A stretch of 64,000 nt of DNA from Pleurostoma richardsiae (GCA_030052745.1 JANBVO010000004.1:372001-436000); one strand, 5' to 3'; counted from the stretch's first letter, positions 48,264-59,112 are shown. Translations and numbers: made by a program. Notes: generated from the sequence alone by a model not told the origin.

Positions 48264-48934
48264 GATGGGCTAAGTTGTGTGATGCGTAGAAACAGAAAAC
48301 GAGGGTATTAAAATAATCGTTCGCTGAAAGCTGGAATAAATAGAATGCTTCCAGAATGTAGCTGTGAGGATACAGCTTTCGTTTCGTAGATGTTTATATT
48401 CAACCCGTGAATAGTTTTGTTATTGCTGGGAAGAGGGGAGTGTTTGCGGCCAGGCGGAAGAGGCTCTGAATATATCCTGTTTGCTTGGTGGAGTCGTGGA
48501 ACTTACTCAGAAACCTCGAGATCATGAACGATGCTTTGAGGTCACGATCGAGACGGAGAGAAGCCCCGGAGCCGCGGGTAGAAAGAGTGGGATGATGGGT
48601 GCAGCATCCAGCTGTCTCCAGCGTCATCGGGCACCCGGCAGAAACAGCTCGAAGCTTGTGGAGGCTTCCTGGCGGGGCCTAACGGTGAGACGTCACACAA
48701 GCCACAATGCGGGGTTCTCATGGGCTGAGTAACAGGGATGTGGCTGATCAAGTTATCTCGGATAATCTCGGCTTCCGTACCAATCTGTACCTCGAAGAGC
48801 GCCAGCCAATCAGCGCAGAGGTAGGAACCGGCTTCGAAATTTCGCGGTCCATGGGCGGTTTGTACCATTAAAAAAGATCGAGAGTTGAGCGCTGTCCCGA
48901 AATCCAGGCGAGCCCACGACGCGAACCCGTCACG
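48264..48934. promoter_or_regulatory. Divergent promoter hsp98 / mL67 with heat-shock elements
   Basis: 671 bases between start codons. A perfect two-unit heat-shock element CTTCCAGAAT is at 48348-48357, about 90 bases upstream of the hsp98 start codon. A four-unit element, CGAAG-CTTGT-GGAGG-CTTCC, is at 48650-48669, with one mismatch in each of the two central units. Further single GAA/TTC units surround the proximal site. Binding by Hsf1 is inferred from the nGAAn consensus. Confidence 0.6.
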
Positions 48935-49771
48935 ATGAATCCATCATCATCCTCAGTTGTCGAACGGCTGTCCATAGGTGTGTCAAGAATTAGCATACGG
49001 CAGAGCCACACGAGGCCACGATGGACAAAGGCCCGGCCTGAGTTGACGGGCTTCGAGCCGGGCCATGGCGAGCGGATATGGGTCTTCAACCACGTCGGCA
49101 CGAACCAGATTGTTTACTCCCATAAGAATGTCATGAATGTAGGTTCTATCAAGCTTCAATCACTCTGTTTGCGGCTCCGCTAACACACTCTCGTCTAGTC
49201 GAATCGGGCAATGCGGCAGATCCCCTTTAACGGCAAGAATCTGAAGCCGGCGAAGCTGCGGAAAGACTACTGGAAGCCGATGGCCATGATACAGTTTCCG
49301 GCCGGGCTGGGGGTAGTTGGGCAGAACGCGTTCCAGAAGCTGCGAGAGTTCAAGAGGCTACATGAGCTGTCGTGGGGCTATCAGACCGAAGAGTTCTACA
49401 GGAAATCGAAGCGGGAGCGAGGCGAGGCGCTCAACGACCAAAAGGCAAACGCTGTCGCTGATATTGCGGCTGTTCTGAGCGGCGCTGGTCGAGGAAATAA
49501 GATGCTTTTGACCGAAAGGGACGAGCGGTCCAGCACGACGGAGGTCGCAGGAGGCGGGGCAGGAAGCGGTGAAGAGTCGGCACAGCTCGTTGGGGCTACA
49601 ATATACTGGGACAACCTGCTTGACAGAGCCTTCGCGAGGTCTTGGTCTGCCAATGTGAGGCATGAGGAGGGATTGCCTGAGCTCTCTTCGTCCCCGGATG
49701 TTGAAGTCTCAGAGACTGTCATCCCACCGGAACCGTCACATCCTACCGAAGGAGCCTCGGTGACGGCATGA
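48935..49771 (+). CDS. mhr1: Mitochondrial ribosomal protein mL67 / recombination protein Mhr1
   Basis: 258 residues; exons 48935-49138 and 49199-49771, phase 0. In fungi the protein is both a mitoribosome large-subunit component and, in yeast, a mitochondrial homologous-pairing protein (Mhr1). Diagnostic segments are LTGFEPGHGERIWVFNH, VMNSNRAMRQIPFNGK, KLRKDYWKPMAMIQFP, FQKLREFKRLHELSWG and the LNDQKANAVADIAAVL helix. The N-terminus, RLSIGVSRISIRQSHTRPRW, is Arg/Ser-rich and suits mitochondrial import. The C-terminal 100 residues are low-complexity Ser/Glu-rich. The gene diverges from hsp98 and converges on the sulfotransferase. Confidence 0.88.
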
Positions 49772-49975
49772 TCTATCCTGGCCATCCCGGGGTTGATCAA
49801 TGAGAGATCAGAGGTGGTTGCTACGACTCCAGTATGACGTGGATCATATGGAATCAGAATAGCAGGGCGGTCTTATATAAGACCTGCCCGCTGCTTTTTT
49901 GTATATTACCCTGTAAGACATGTAAAGAATACCGTGACACATCAAATAAAGGTACCACTTTTTTGCCTGCCCCCT

Positions 49976-51452
49976 TTAGATCTTCATCGCAAAGGACTTC
50001 AGATACTCATAATGCGGAATGTTCGCATTCACGCACTCCCGAATAACCTTTTGCGCCTCTTCGCCGTACTTTTTCCGCCACTCCTCGTCTTCGGCCTCGA
50101 CGCTTACGCTCTTCTGAGGAGTCTGTAGGCATTAGCAACGACGATATATATCCAGGTAATACTTGAGGAGCTCTCACATGAGCAGCGTTCCTAGGCTTCA
50201 GACTCGTGCTCTTCAGAGCATCGTTGTGAAAGCCGTTCCACTTCTCGAAAGCCTCATTTGCTCTCTTCTGGTTCTCCTCGTCATCCCAGTTCAGCATGTC
50301 CTGGGTGAATTCCAGCCCGACTTGCTCGCAGTATGATCTTATGACAGTCTCGGGGTCATCCAGGAGGTCGTCGGCATCAAGAACAGTGATGGGCACACTG
50401 CCTTTGCTCTGTCCATCCACTGCTCCGTTCGTCTGCTCGTTCTCCCCTGAGCCAACGATGCCTTGGCTTCGGAGATAGTCAAACAGACGGACAAGCTCAA
50501 CGTATCCGGCCTCGTTAGGCATGAAGTGATGAAAGCCTGTCACGTCGGCAAGCGGCGGAACAGTACACCTGAAGTATGACGGGATGGCCTTCCTGGGGTG
50601 GCGGATGAGGAAGGTGAAGTGAAATTTCCGCAGGATATCAGTCGGAATCACCGTCGGATTCCCTTCCTCGGAGTGGCTCGTCCCGTTACTGTGGCCGTTC
50701 GTCTGTTGTTCACGGAGAGACGGTGCCAGCTCCGCCGGCTTCCCGTCGGGAGGCATCAGGTAGTAAGCCATGTCTTTGATAAAGACTCGCTTTCCCTGCT
50801 GCGAGTAAGTATCTCCTCAGACACGCTACTGCTGGGACATCTTGAGTCTTCCCCGCCTCCGGGGAGTGTATCAAGTTCCAATACGCATCGTCGGCCGCAG
50901 AAAAGCAATGGATCCCACCTAATACCATGTGTACTCGGGGACAGACGGGTCAGGCAGAATGTCTCCAGCCTGAACCGCGACCCATGGTGCTCAAAGCTCT
51001 GGACGCACTTGCGCTGCTAGCAGCTTATACGGGGATTTAGGAGGGCATTTCATGGGATGCAGTGAATGATCTGGCTCTTCTCGACATTCTTGGAGATTCG
51101 TCGAACCTTTTCCGCTGCTTCGCTGTCGATCCGATCTACGATCGTCTTATACGTCCAGTCGGCCGCACCGCTCTTGATCCTCGTGGCCTCATCGTCCGCG
51201 AATCTCTCACTCAACCGCTCGGGGCCGTAATAAAACGCATCGCCGAACGGCTCATGCAGACAGCTGAGATCCGGGCGGGTCATGAAAACCTACGCCATGT
51301 ATGTCAGTACGTGTCTTGCTCTCCTTTTTACTTGCGATTTCCTCCTCGATTGAAACTTTGACGATATATATACAGAGTTCCCCAGCACGTACCCTCTCAA
51401 AGGCCGTCGAGCAGGCCCGCGGATGCGTAACCGCGAAAATTGGTTTAGACAT
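49976..51452 (-). CDS. Sulfotransferase-family P-loop protein
   Basis: 335 residues; exons 51452-51393, 51289-51107, 50795-50178 and 50122-49976, all joined in phase 0. The N-terminal THPRACSTAFERVF corresponds to the 5'-phosphosulfate loop of PAPS-dependent sulfotransferases, and FLIRHPRKAIPSYFR to the 3'-phosphate-binding element. LHEPFGDAFYYGPERLSERF is typical of a large fungal branch of unknown acceptor. A polar insertion, EQQTNGHSNGTSHSEEGN, sits between these motifs. The second intron is unusually long for this genome (311 bp) and ends in a tandem NAG acceptor (CAGCAG), so one extra Gln is possible. Sulfonation of a small molecule is inferred from the family; the acceptor is unknown. 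Confidence 0.8.
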
Positions 51453-52595
51453 TGCAAACAGTGACTGATAGAGGTTGCAGCACTATTGAGGGGAGGGCAA
51501 CGTCTGAGAGTGGACGTGGAGAAGGTGATTGACAGGAACAGAATACAAGGAGGGCGAGTTGACGGGAAGGTCTGGAAGATCCAGGACGAACGGCCACGCG
51601 AGGATTCACTTTACAAACGAGACATCTCGGGTACTTAATGAGCCCTTTCGGCCGTCCGTCGAGGGCAAAGAACGCCACCATCACAGCGGCCGGCCTGGAA
51701 CATGCGGATACAGACCCTTTCGAAAGCTAAACGTCATAACGGGCCAGCCACGCTGCCACGCAGAGGGGCGAAGATCCACCGGGCAGAGAACACGAATGTC
51801 ACCGGCGCCGTCTCTTGGTCCCCAACAAGAACGGGATGCATCAGCTGTGGACCTTGGCGTCTGCTGCTGCAAATACCGATAATGATGCTGTCATGTTCTT
51901 GGTCAGAGCGTGGGTTGTGTGGGGTTGCTCGAATGCAGGCCAGTCACACTAGCAAAGTGAAATCTTCACCCTATCTGCGCTTCTCCGAGGCATCGGCTTT
52001 CTCTGCGAATCGCTATTAGTCCCCCACGTTTCAGGCGCTACTAGCCGGTCACTTTCCAGGGCTGAGCTGCAAGACGGGCAGAGTCTTCGCAGGATAGGTA
52101 TGGAAGCGGCTTGGCTGCCTAGGTAGGTTTGAAAGTCAGGCCGAGAGGCTGTCCACATTACTGTTAGGTAAATTTGCCGAGGCCGGGGGGCTTGTCTTGC
52201 AAAGACCGGCTTAGAGCTATGGGCTTCAACGTATTCGGCTACCTAATCTAACGACCGTAGAAAGTCTACTCTTTCTAGCTTAAAATATAGCAGCCGTTGA
52301 TTTACCTGCAGTTATCTATAAGTGGCCAGTAAACGTGATTCTATATGAAAATAACTTGGTACGGAGCCTTGTAGGTCTTTGATACCGCATTCGTCCTCCT
52401 TTACTGATATGAGGTAGGAAGACCGAATACTTACCTAGGTAGGTAGGTACCCAGGTAGCCCCAACCAATCCGGGCATGGACATTACACGCCTTACCTACC
52501 CCAGATAGGTACCTACCCTAGGTACCCAAGGTACCCAAGGTATCTACGGTGGTCGCCTGGTCATTTGGCTTCTATGAGTTCCTCTCCCAAACACA
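51453..52595. promoter_or_regulatory. Divergent region sulfotransferase / LEU3-like regulator
   Basis: 1,143 bases with no supported gene. A CCGGCGCCGT word at about 51802-51811 is one mismatch from the LEU3 half-site pair CCGG-N2-CCGG. The final 170 bases before the regulator hold a dense TAGGTA/ACCTAGGT cluster (52431-52550). Confidence 0.45.
52431..52550. repeat. Dense ACCTAGGT/TAGGTA/GGTACC cluster
   Basis: The largest cluster of this word family in the window. It starts with TTACCTAGGTAGGTAGGTACC, continues with TTACCTACC and ATAGGTACCTACCCTAGG, and ends with two GGTACCCAA units. It ends about 50 bases upstream of the LEU3-like regulator start codon, so it probably overlaps its core promoter. 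Function unknown. Confidence 0.75.
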
Positions 52596-54708
52596 ATGCC
52601 GCCTCCTAGGAAGGCTCGACCGGTTCGCTCCTGCACCGAATGCAAACAAGTCAAGGTGTGTATAAATAAAGAGATCCGTTTGTGTCTCCCATGTGCGTGG
52701 ACACGTATGGTAGGCTGATTTCGTCTCGAAGCTACGGTGTGACGCCAAACAGACGTCTCCAAGACCATGTACGCGGTGCTTGAGTAAAGGCTTTGAATGC
52801 GTCGTCGATTCGAGCTTTCGCCGCACGCCGGCCCGCCGGCGCCTGGATGAGCTGAGCCAAGAGGTCAATCATCTCAGGAGGTCTCTCCAGGATGCGGCAC
52901 ATCAAAGATTGTCTGCAGAGCCTCAAGTGCCACGACATGGAGACACCGAGACCGTTCGGTGCTCTTCATCCTGGGGAACAGAGCAATCCCTTGCAGATGT
53001 CGAGGATGACCAGATCGGTGACTGCGCCTTCACTCGAGACGAACTCATCTCCATATTCTCAACGTGAGCCCCTACAAAACATAGGACCTGAGCTCCGTGT
53101 GCACGCTTCTAACTTCACGAGCAGATTTGCCGTTTCTTTCTACAAACATCTGCCGGTCGTTGATCCTCCCATAACGCCAAGGTTGCTACAAAAGTCGAGC
53201 CCCTTTTTGTTTTGGACGATCGTCATGATCGTAGTCCATAGAGCCCCGCTCGCCTACCCCGAGGTCCGGAGTTCAGCTCTGAGCAACGCATACAAGCCTT
53301 TGCTGGCAAAGGCAGTTCTGGCGACCCCTCTTACGCTGTCCACGATCCAAGCCCTCCTCTATCTCTGCACTTGGCCGTTTTCCGTGGATTATCAAGCGAG
53401 GGACCAGAGTTGGACACTGGTCGGAATTGCCGTCAACGCCGCACTTTATTCCGGCCTTCACAAGCCGAACCATCCTCAGTCTCTCCGCTCTATAGGAGTG
53501 TTTGTTGACAGTCGAACACGATCATCCCTATGGCTAGCCTGCTTTTATGTCTCAGCCAAGTTAGCAGCCCCATCAGCAACTGAGCCTGCTTGACACGAAG
53601 AGGCTGTATTTCTCTTATGCAGTGACTAATGCTGAACAGTCTAAGCCAATCCATCGGTGTACCACCGTACATCCGTTCGCCTGAAGATCTCGCCGTCGTG
53701 TCTCGAATCGCCTCCGACGAATCAGTACCCAGAGAGCTCGCTGTGCTGGCAGAAATACAGGTATGTGCTGTCAAGTATACGTCGCTGGTGTCCGAGAGCG
53801 CAGAACTTCACCTAGCGGCCATGCTGGAGCGGGCTTTCAAACACGAGCTCGACCTGACAAAGGATCGCTTTGCTGCCCATTGGAGTGCAGACATCGAGTT
53901 TGTCTTTCTTGACGCCAAGCTGCATCTTATTGCGACTCTGGCCGTCAGCCACAGTAATAAGCAGCTTAATTCAACAAGCGAGGGCTCGTCTGGCCTTCCC
54001 GTGGACCCCTCCTTAGCGGTAGCGCTTTCAGACGGCTTTGACTGTGCGATCCGGTTGATTCGGATTCTGTGCCTCGGTCAAGACGTATCCCAAGCTCCTA
54101 TCCCGCTTGGTAAGCATGCTATAACAGTCGATGAGCTGTTTGCCGAAGGTCTTCCCAAACTGTACTTTCGGGGTCTGGTTTTCGCAGCTTTCTACCTCCT
54201 TCGCTATCGCATCTCTAGTAACACGACGCTTACGGCAGCGGGACATCTGGCACGCAAACATGTCGACATTGCCTGCAATTATCTACGCAGGCACTCTATG
54301 CGCCCCACTGACGAACCTGGCCGCGCAGCTGCCGCCATTGAAACGCTGCACAGATTCTCAACCGTGCTGCCAGCTGCAATTTCAGGACCCATGAGGATCA
54401 AGGAACGGCTAGGGGCATCTATCTTCTACGACGCACTTACGAAAGCCAACGAGTTTCGTTCCAGACCAGTGTGGGTTCTCAATGATCAGGAGCAACCGCA
54501 GCAGAAATTGGTTGTTGAGACCACTCCATCAAACATAGCCGGCCAAGCGGACACACCCGCCACAGACACTGGGGAGAGAGGTGCGGAGCTGTCTGCTGGA
54601 AATGGAGGATATCTGGCAGACCTGCCCGAAGATTGGTTGGAACATCTCGATCTAGATGTGATGGAACTCTCGGGGGACTTGTTTATGGGCGCAGCTACGT
54701 TTAGCTGA
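52596..54708 (+). CDS. LEU3-like Zn2Cys6 transcriptional regulator
   Basis: 631 residues; exons 52596-52655, 52732-53063, 53125-53559 and 53640-54708. The zinc cluster is C13-x2-C16-x6-C23-x9-C33-x2-C36-x6-C43. The nine-residue loop and the motif CDAKQTSPRPCTRC are those of the LEU3 subgroup, which also has the following FRR..RRRLDELSQEVNHLRRSL linker/coiled coil, seen here. The fungal transcription factor middle homology region spans about 120-480 (TFAVSFYKHLPVVDP, QSIGVPPYIRSPED). The acidic C-terminus (DLPEDWLEHLDLDVMEL) looks like an activation domain. It sits 126 bp from the AtuA-like gene, convergently, and next to an MFS permease, so it is likely to be their regulator. Whether it senses a metabolite, as LEU3 does, is inference. 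Confidence 0.87.
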
Positions 54709-54834
54709 TATTGCAGTTATCCAGCGTGGAGGCAATACTACGGCCTTGGGCCATCTCAAGGCGAAGAATGCATGACGCAGCAGGCTCTAAGACACCAAGG
54801 TCCTGATGACCAGGTCTTCCATGAGTAACCCCTA

Positions 54835-56921
54835 TCATGCTCCATCAGAAAGCGCGATTAACTTGAGCCTCCTCACCAAAGTCTCTGGGATCGGCAAGTT
54901 CAACAAGGGTATGTACATCTGGGAGCCATGCACATCATCTTCCATAAACCCTCCAGCTGCGACCATCTGTCCATTTCTGATGCGCGGAATCGTTGCTTTA
55001 TATGCACGCGCTTGGTCGAAGAACCCTGACCAGACGACCTGCTTCGGCTCGATGCCGTAAAGCTTCGACACGGTATCAACGTCAAGTATCGCCGCATCTT
55101 TAACAGCGCGGTAGGCGTCTTCTTGAGCAAACATGACGTCGAAAGTGATTTCATACGGCCCTGAGTTCTTGGAACGGATCACTTGTGCGATATCGCCCAG
55201 GACGGGAGCGTCAGACAAAACTGGCACGGTTTTCTGCTTCCCATTTTGATAGGCTTTCTTGGCATCCGTCTTTTTCTTCTCACCAGCTTGCCCATTCACC
55301 TGGGAACGCTTGGCCGGCTGCCCCTCTTGTTCGTCGATCGTGAAGCTCTCGATCCGGAAAAGAGGTGCCGTTGGGCCAGCCCTCTCCTCGCCTTGCTCCA
55401 AGTTCATGAGATGATACACGCAGAACTCGGCACAAGGGCCCAGGGGAACCGTGTACAGGCCTCCGATGCCATGAGCTAGATTACCACTCGTCGCCTTCTG
55501 GTTCTCATAAGGGCCGTGGATAGTAGCGACTTTCGCCGTTGCTGCGATGCTGGTGGCGAGTTCCTGTGATGAAGCCAAGACTTCTCCGATGATGCAAACA
55601 TCGGAGGGGTCGGAGTGACGGCTCTGTCCATACAGGTGCCATTGAAGGTTCCACGAGCCCGAAGAGTCCTCGTGTTGACCAGCCACGAACTCGCGCACCA
55701 TCTCCAGAAACTGGTCGATCTGGCTAAGCAGGATAGCTAGGCAGATGCCGTCAGCGAAGGAACGTAGCAATTAGGCTCAAGCTGGTTGACTTACGGTCTC
55801 TGATAGCGCCGACGTACATGGCTCGGTAGCCGACTGCCTTGGCGCCTTCAAGCTTGACCTGGTAGACGCCTGCTTGCGGGTCATCGATCGACCAGACAAA
55901 CTGTCCACCGCGGACCCGTACGGTGCGCTGGTCGTCAAGTTGGGTGTACTCTGCTCTCGTCAGGTCAAGATATCCGCCCGGGCCATAGAGCTTGTCCGGA
56001 CGGCTCTTCTCGTACAGGGTGTGGGCGGCAACAGACAGGGGTGTGCATGCTGCCGTCGGCGCCATCGGAGCGATGTCGAACGTGCCGTCGACATAGATGG
56101 TGGCTGTGGCACCGCCTCCTTTCGGTATCGCACAGAGCCCAGCACATTCGAGGATCTTGCCCACGTGCGTGAAGCCACCAATCAGCCGATCGTTGCTCGG
56201 GACAGGATCAGCTCCAAGCTTCTGGTAACAATATTGTGCGAAAGCGATGAAAGGCGCTGGGTCGTACGCCCGACCGCCAACAAGGACGTCCAGATCGGGA
56301 TGTTCGTTTAGGGCATCGACAAAGGGCTCGGGCCCCATCTGAGCGACAATGACGGGACATGCTTCGATGTCTGCTTCCTCGAGTTGTGGAACTACCTTCC
56401 CGCAGCCTGTAATGGCACCAGCTCGCAGTCGCTGCTTTACGATGTCCTTGGGGATGTTGGCAAAGATGGACACGACTTTAAGTTCACGGCCCCTAAGTTG
56501 AAGGCAAAGTCAGCGCATGGCAGCAGCGTGGACTCTAGCGGATGCTGTTTCCTCACCGTGTGCCTATCTCAGCGGCGAGTTCCTTGATGATCTCTGCTAA
56601 CTCGCGTGTGTTATGCTCTGTCCCGCTGCCCCCAGCGGAGCTGAAGATCAGGGGTACGTTGTAACGGCACGAGGAGGTAAGCAATTTGCGGAGGTCTCGC
56701 ACATAGGAACCTTTGGGCACCGTCATTCCCCCAAGTGCCAGCTTCTGTGGCCCGCCATCTGTCGAGCCCGAGTCAAGGATCAGGGCCGTAGGCGTGCCGG
56801 TGACTGTGAACTGCTCGAGTGCCGCGTCGGTCTGGCCCGCGTCAATGCCATAGCCGAGCATGCCGACGGGAGACACAATGTGACATAGGGGTAGCGGAGA
56901 CTCTTTTTCTGAGGGAGACAT
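54835..56921 (-). CDS. AtuA-family (DUF1446) protein fused to a DUF4387 domain
   Basis: 654 residues; exons 56921-56557, 56492-55795 and 55736-54835. The N-terminal about 450 residues belong to the acyclic terpene utilisation AtuA/DUF1446 family (GMLGYGIDAGQTDAAL, LVGGRAYDPAPFIAFA, GGFTHVGKILECAGLCAIPKGGG). The last about 110 residues match the small DUF4387 family (IRSKNSGPYEITFDVMF, FDQARAYKATIPRIR, DDVHGSQMYIPLLNL). A Lys/Gln/Gly-rich linker with QVNGQAGEKKKTDAKKAYQ joins them. In bacteria the two parts are, from memory, usually separate neighbouring genes. AtuA proteins take part in CoA- or organic-acid-linked catabolism, but the reaction of this branch is not established. The divergent MFS permease and nearby regulator suggest a catabolic role. 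Confidence 0.85.
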
Positions 56922-57451
56922 GATGTTATGCTGATGTGTTCGACTGTTTAGGTGGATATTCTGCCAAGGAAAGCTGGCTGTTGTGCTAGGTATCCCTTGC
57001 GACACCTCCAGATTATATACTGATATACGGAGAATCAAAAGCGAAACGTCCTCGCCTCGGCCTTTACTGCTATACCTCGAGGGCTCTCAGTCCTCGTGCC
57101 CAGAATAAAAGCGAATCTCGCACGCGAGACGATAAGTGCGAATACCGCACTCTAGTCATTGCATGCTTGGCCGACTAAGAGCGAGTTTCGCATATACCTC
57201 CTCTGCCGAGAGCCTACGCTAGCACTATAGTGCGCGGCACCCCGCAAAACGCTCCACACAAGGCACAGCCCGAAAGCTGGGGAAGAGAGATATCGCCTTG
57301 CCCCTGAAGGACTGCCGGCCCTGGGCCAGCAGTCTATAAAGACCATGGCTCGGGATCAAGATCATGCAACTGAGTTCCTAAGATGCCTCCCTATACACTG
57401 CAAACCTAGCGCAAAGTCAACAACAGCCGAGGCACGCAGAGACAGTCAGTC
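56922..57451. promoter_or_regulatory. Bidirectional promoter AtuA-like / MFS with inverted-repeat array
   Basis: 530 bases between start codons. Within about 125 bases lie five perfect inverted repeats: TCTCGC-AC-GCGAGA (57116-57129), AGTGCG-AATAC-CGCACT (57135-57151), GCGA-GTT-TCGC (57181-57191), GCACTATAGTGC (57222-57233) and GTGC-GCG-GCAC (57230-57240). Most contain GTGCG/CGCAC. CCGGCCCTGG at about 57315-57324 is one base from CCGG-N2-CCGG. The array is a plausible operator region for the adjacent zinc-cluster regulator. Confidence 0.6.
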
Positions 57452-59112
57452 ATGCGGCCCACACAAACCTCCAAAGACGCGGAGACCGCCCCCGAGACGG
57501 TCTCCATCCAGCTGGAAGAGAATGCGTGTAACAACGCGGACCGTGACGGCCTCTTCTATGGCGTACGGACGTCGCCAGAGGAACTTGCTGCTCTGCGTAA
57601 AGCGGAGAGAAAACTAGTGTGGAAGTTGGACCTCATCATCTTGCCTTTGTTGTCTACAGTCTACTTTCTCGCACAGATGGTGAGTGTCTTCGTCGGATGA
57701 GGACGGTGAAGACGTTGCCGGTTATGTCACTAACATGAGAAAGGGACGGTCGGACCTAGGTAACGCCAAAATCGCCGGTATGGAAGATGACTTGTCCCTC
57801 AGCCCGAAGCAATATTCAGATGTTGCTAGCATGTTCCTTGTTGGGTACATCATATTCCAGCTGCCGGGCACTCTCCTTGTTCGGAAGATCGGCCCTCCCT
57901 TACAGGTATGGGCGTCAAGTCTCTTACGAGATGCAGGGGTGACACCTTTGCAACGAAGCTGACAAGTCTCGGTAACAGTTCGGCTTGGCCATGATGTTAT
58001 GGGGTGCAGTGACTACCCTCACCGTTGTGGTGAAAAGCTACGGGGGCTTGCTGGCCACACGAATTTTCGTCGGCTGCTTCGAGGCCTTCATCCAAGGCGC
58101 CGTCTTCTATCTCAGCTTCTGGTACACATATACGGAACTGGCTACGCGGGCCGGCATCTTCTACTCCACATCCGCCCTCGCCGGCTCCTTCAACGGACTG
58201 CTCGCCTACGCGGCGCAAAGCAACCTCGACGGCGTCCACGGCTGGCCAGCCTGGCGCTGGATCTTCTTCATCGAGGGTATCGTCCCCGTCGGCTGGGCCT
58301 TCTTCGTCATCTTCATCCTGCCGCAGACGCCGGAGACGGCGTCGGGGTTCTACTTCACCGACCGCGAGAAAGAGATCATTGTCCAGCGGTCGCGGCACGC
58401 GGACAACCTTGGGACCTCGCGGATCCGGCCCAGGCTCATTCTCAAGCTGCTGCTGGACCCGTTGTTCTGGCTGCTCGCCATCGTCAACATGGGCCAGCAC
58501 TTCTGCGTCAGCACGCTGTCCAACTTCCTGCCTAGCATCCTGCACGGCTTCGGCTGGTCGGACGTCAGGTCGCAGCTCATGTCCGTCGTCGTTTACGCCA
58601 GCGCCCTTGTGGGCATCAACTTCTGGTCGCACATGTCAGATCGATTGAGCCGAAGAGGTATGATTATATGCGTCAACTCGGCCATCGCGGCGGTGGGCTA
58701 CGCCCTGCTGCTTGCGCTCGACGCCCCGGTGCCGCGCCTCGTGGCTGTCTGCATCGTCGCGGCGTCCGTCTACCCCAACATCGTCATCGTACAGGCGTGG
58801 ACGGCCATCAACAACCCGGGGTACACAAGCCGGGGCGCGGCGGGGGCCATCACGAACATGGTCTCGACTGTCGTGTCAATCGCCGGCAATCAAGCCTACA
58901 GTGACCCGCCTCTCTATCGGCGAGGAAACGGTGCCGCCACGGGGGTCCTGGCAGTGACGAGCCTGGTGGCTCTGGGTCTTGTGCTTTACTATCGACACCT
59001 GAATGTGAAGAAGGTCAGCTTCCGGGACTCGGAGGACGCGCACAGCATGAGAGCGACGTATACTGTCGATGACATCAGCCACCGTCATCCGGACATCATC
59101 TTCCAGCTCTAA
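57452..59112 (+). CDS. MFS permease, anion:cation symporter (Dal5/Tna1-like) family
   Basis: 507 residues; exons 57452-57679, 57744-57905 and 57979-59112, all phase 0. A hydrophilic N-terminus of about 55 residues precedes about twelve membrane segments, beginning VWKLDLIILPLLSTVYFLAQM. Family features include MFLVGYIIFQLPGTLLVRKIGPP, RIFVGCFEAFIQGAVFYLSFWYT, HGWPAWRWIFFIEGIVPV and the charged central loop FYFTDREKEIIVQRSRHADN. GNQAYSDPPLYRRGNGAA near the end is typical of allantoate/nicotinate/vitamin-type carriers. These take up small organic anions with protons at the plasma membrane. The gene is divergent from the AtuA-like gene, so it probably imports the substrate of that pathway. Confidence 0.9.

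Noticed and set aside
51050-51106. Reading the sulfotransferase second exon through to KVRRISKNVEKSQIIHCIP-stop
   Set aside because: It ends prematurely before the 3'-phosphate-binding motif. The donor at 51106 joins it in phase to GKRVFIKDM, giving a complete family-length protein.
53765-53807. Possible intron in the LEU3-like gene beginning GTATGTGC
   Set aside because: At about 43 bp it is shorter than the other introns, and the unspliced frame is open and protein-like.
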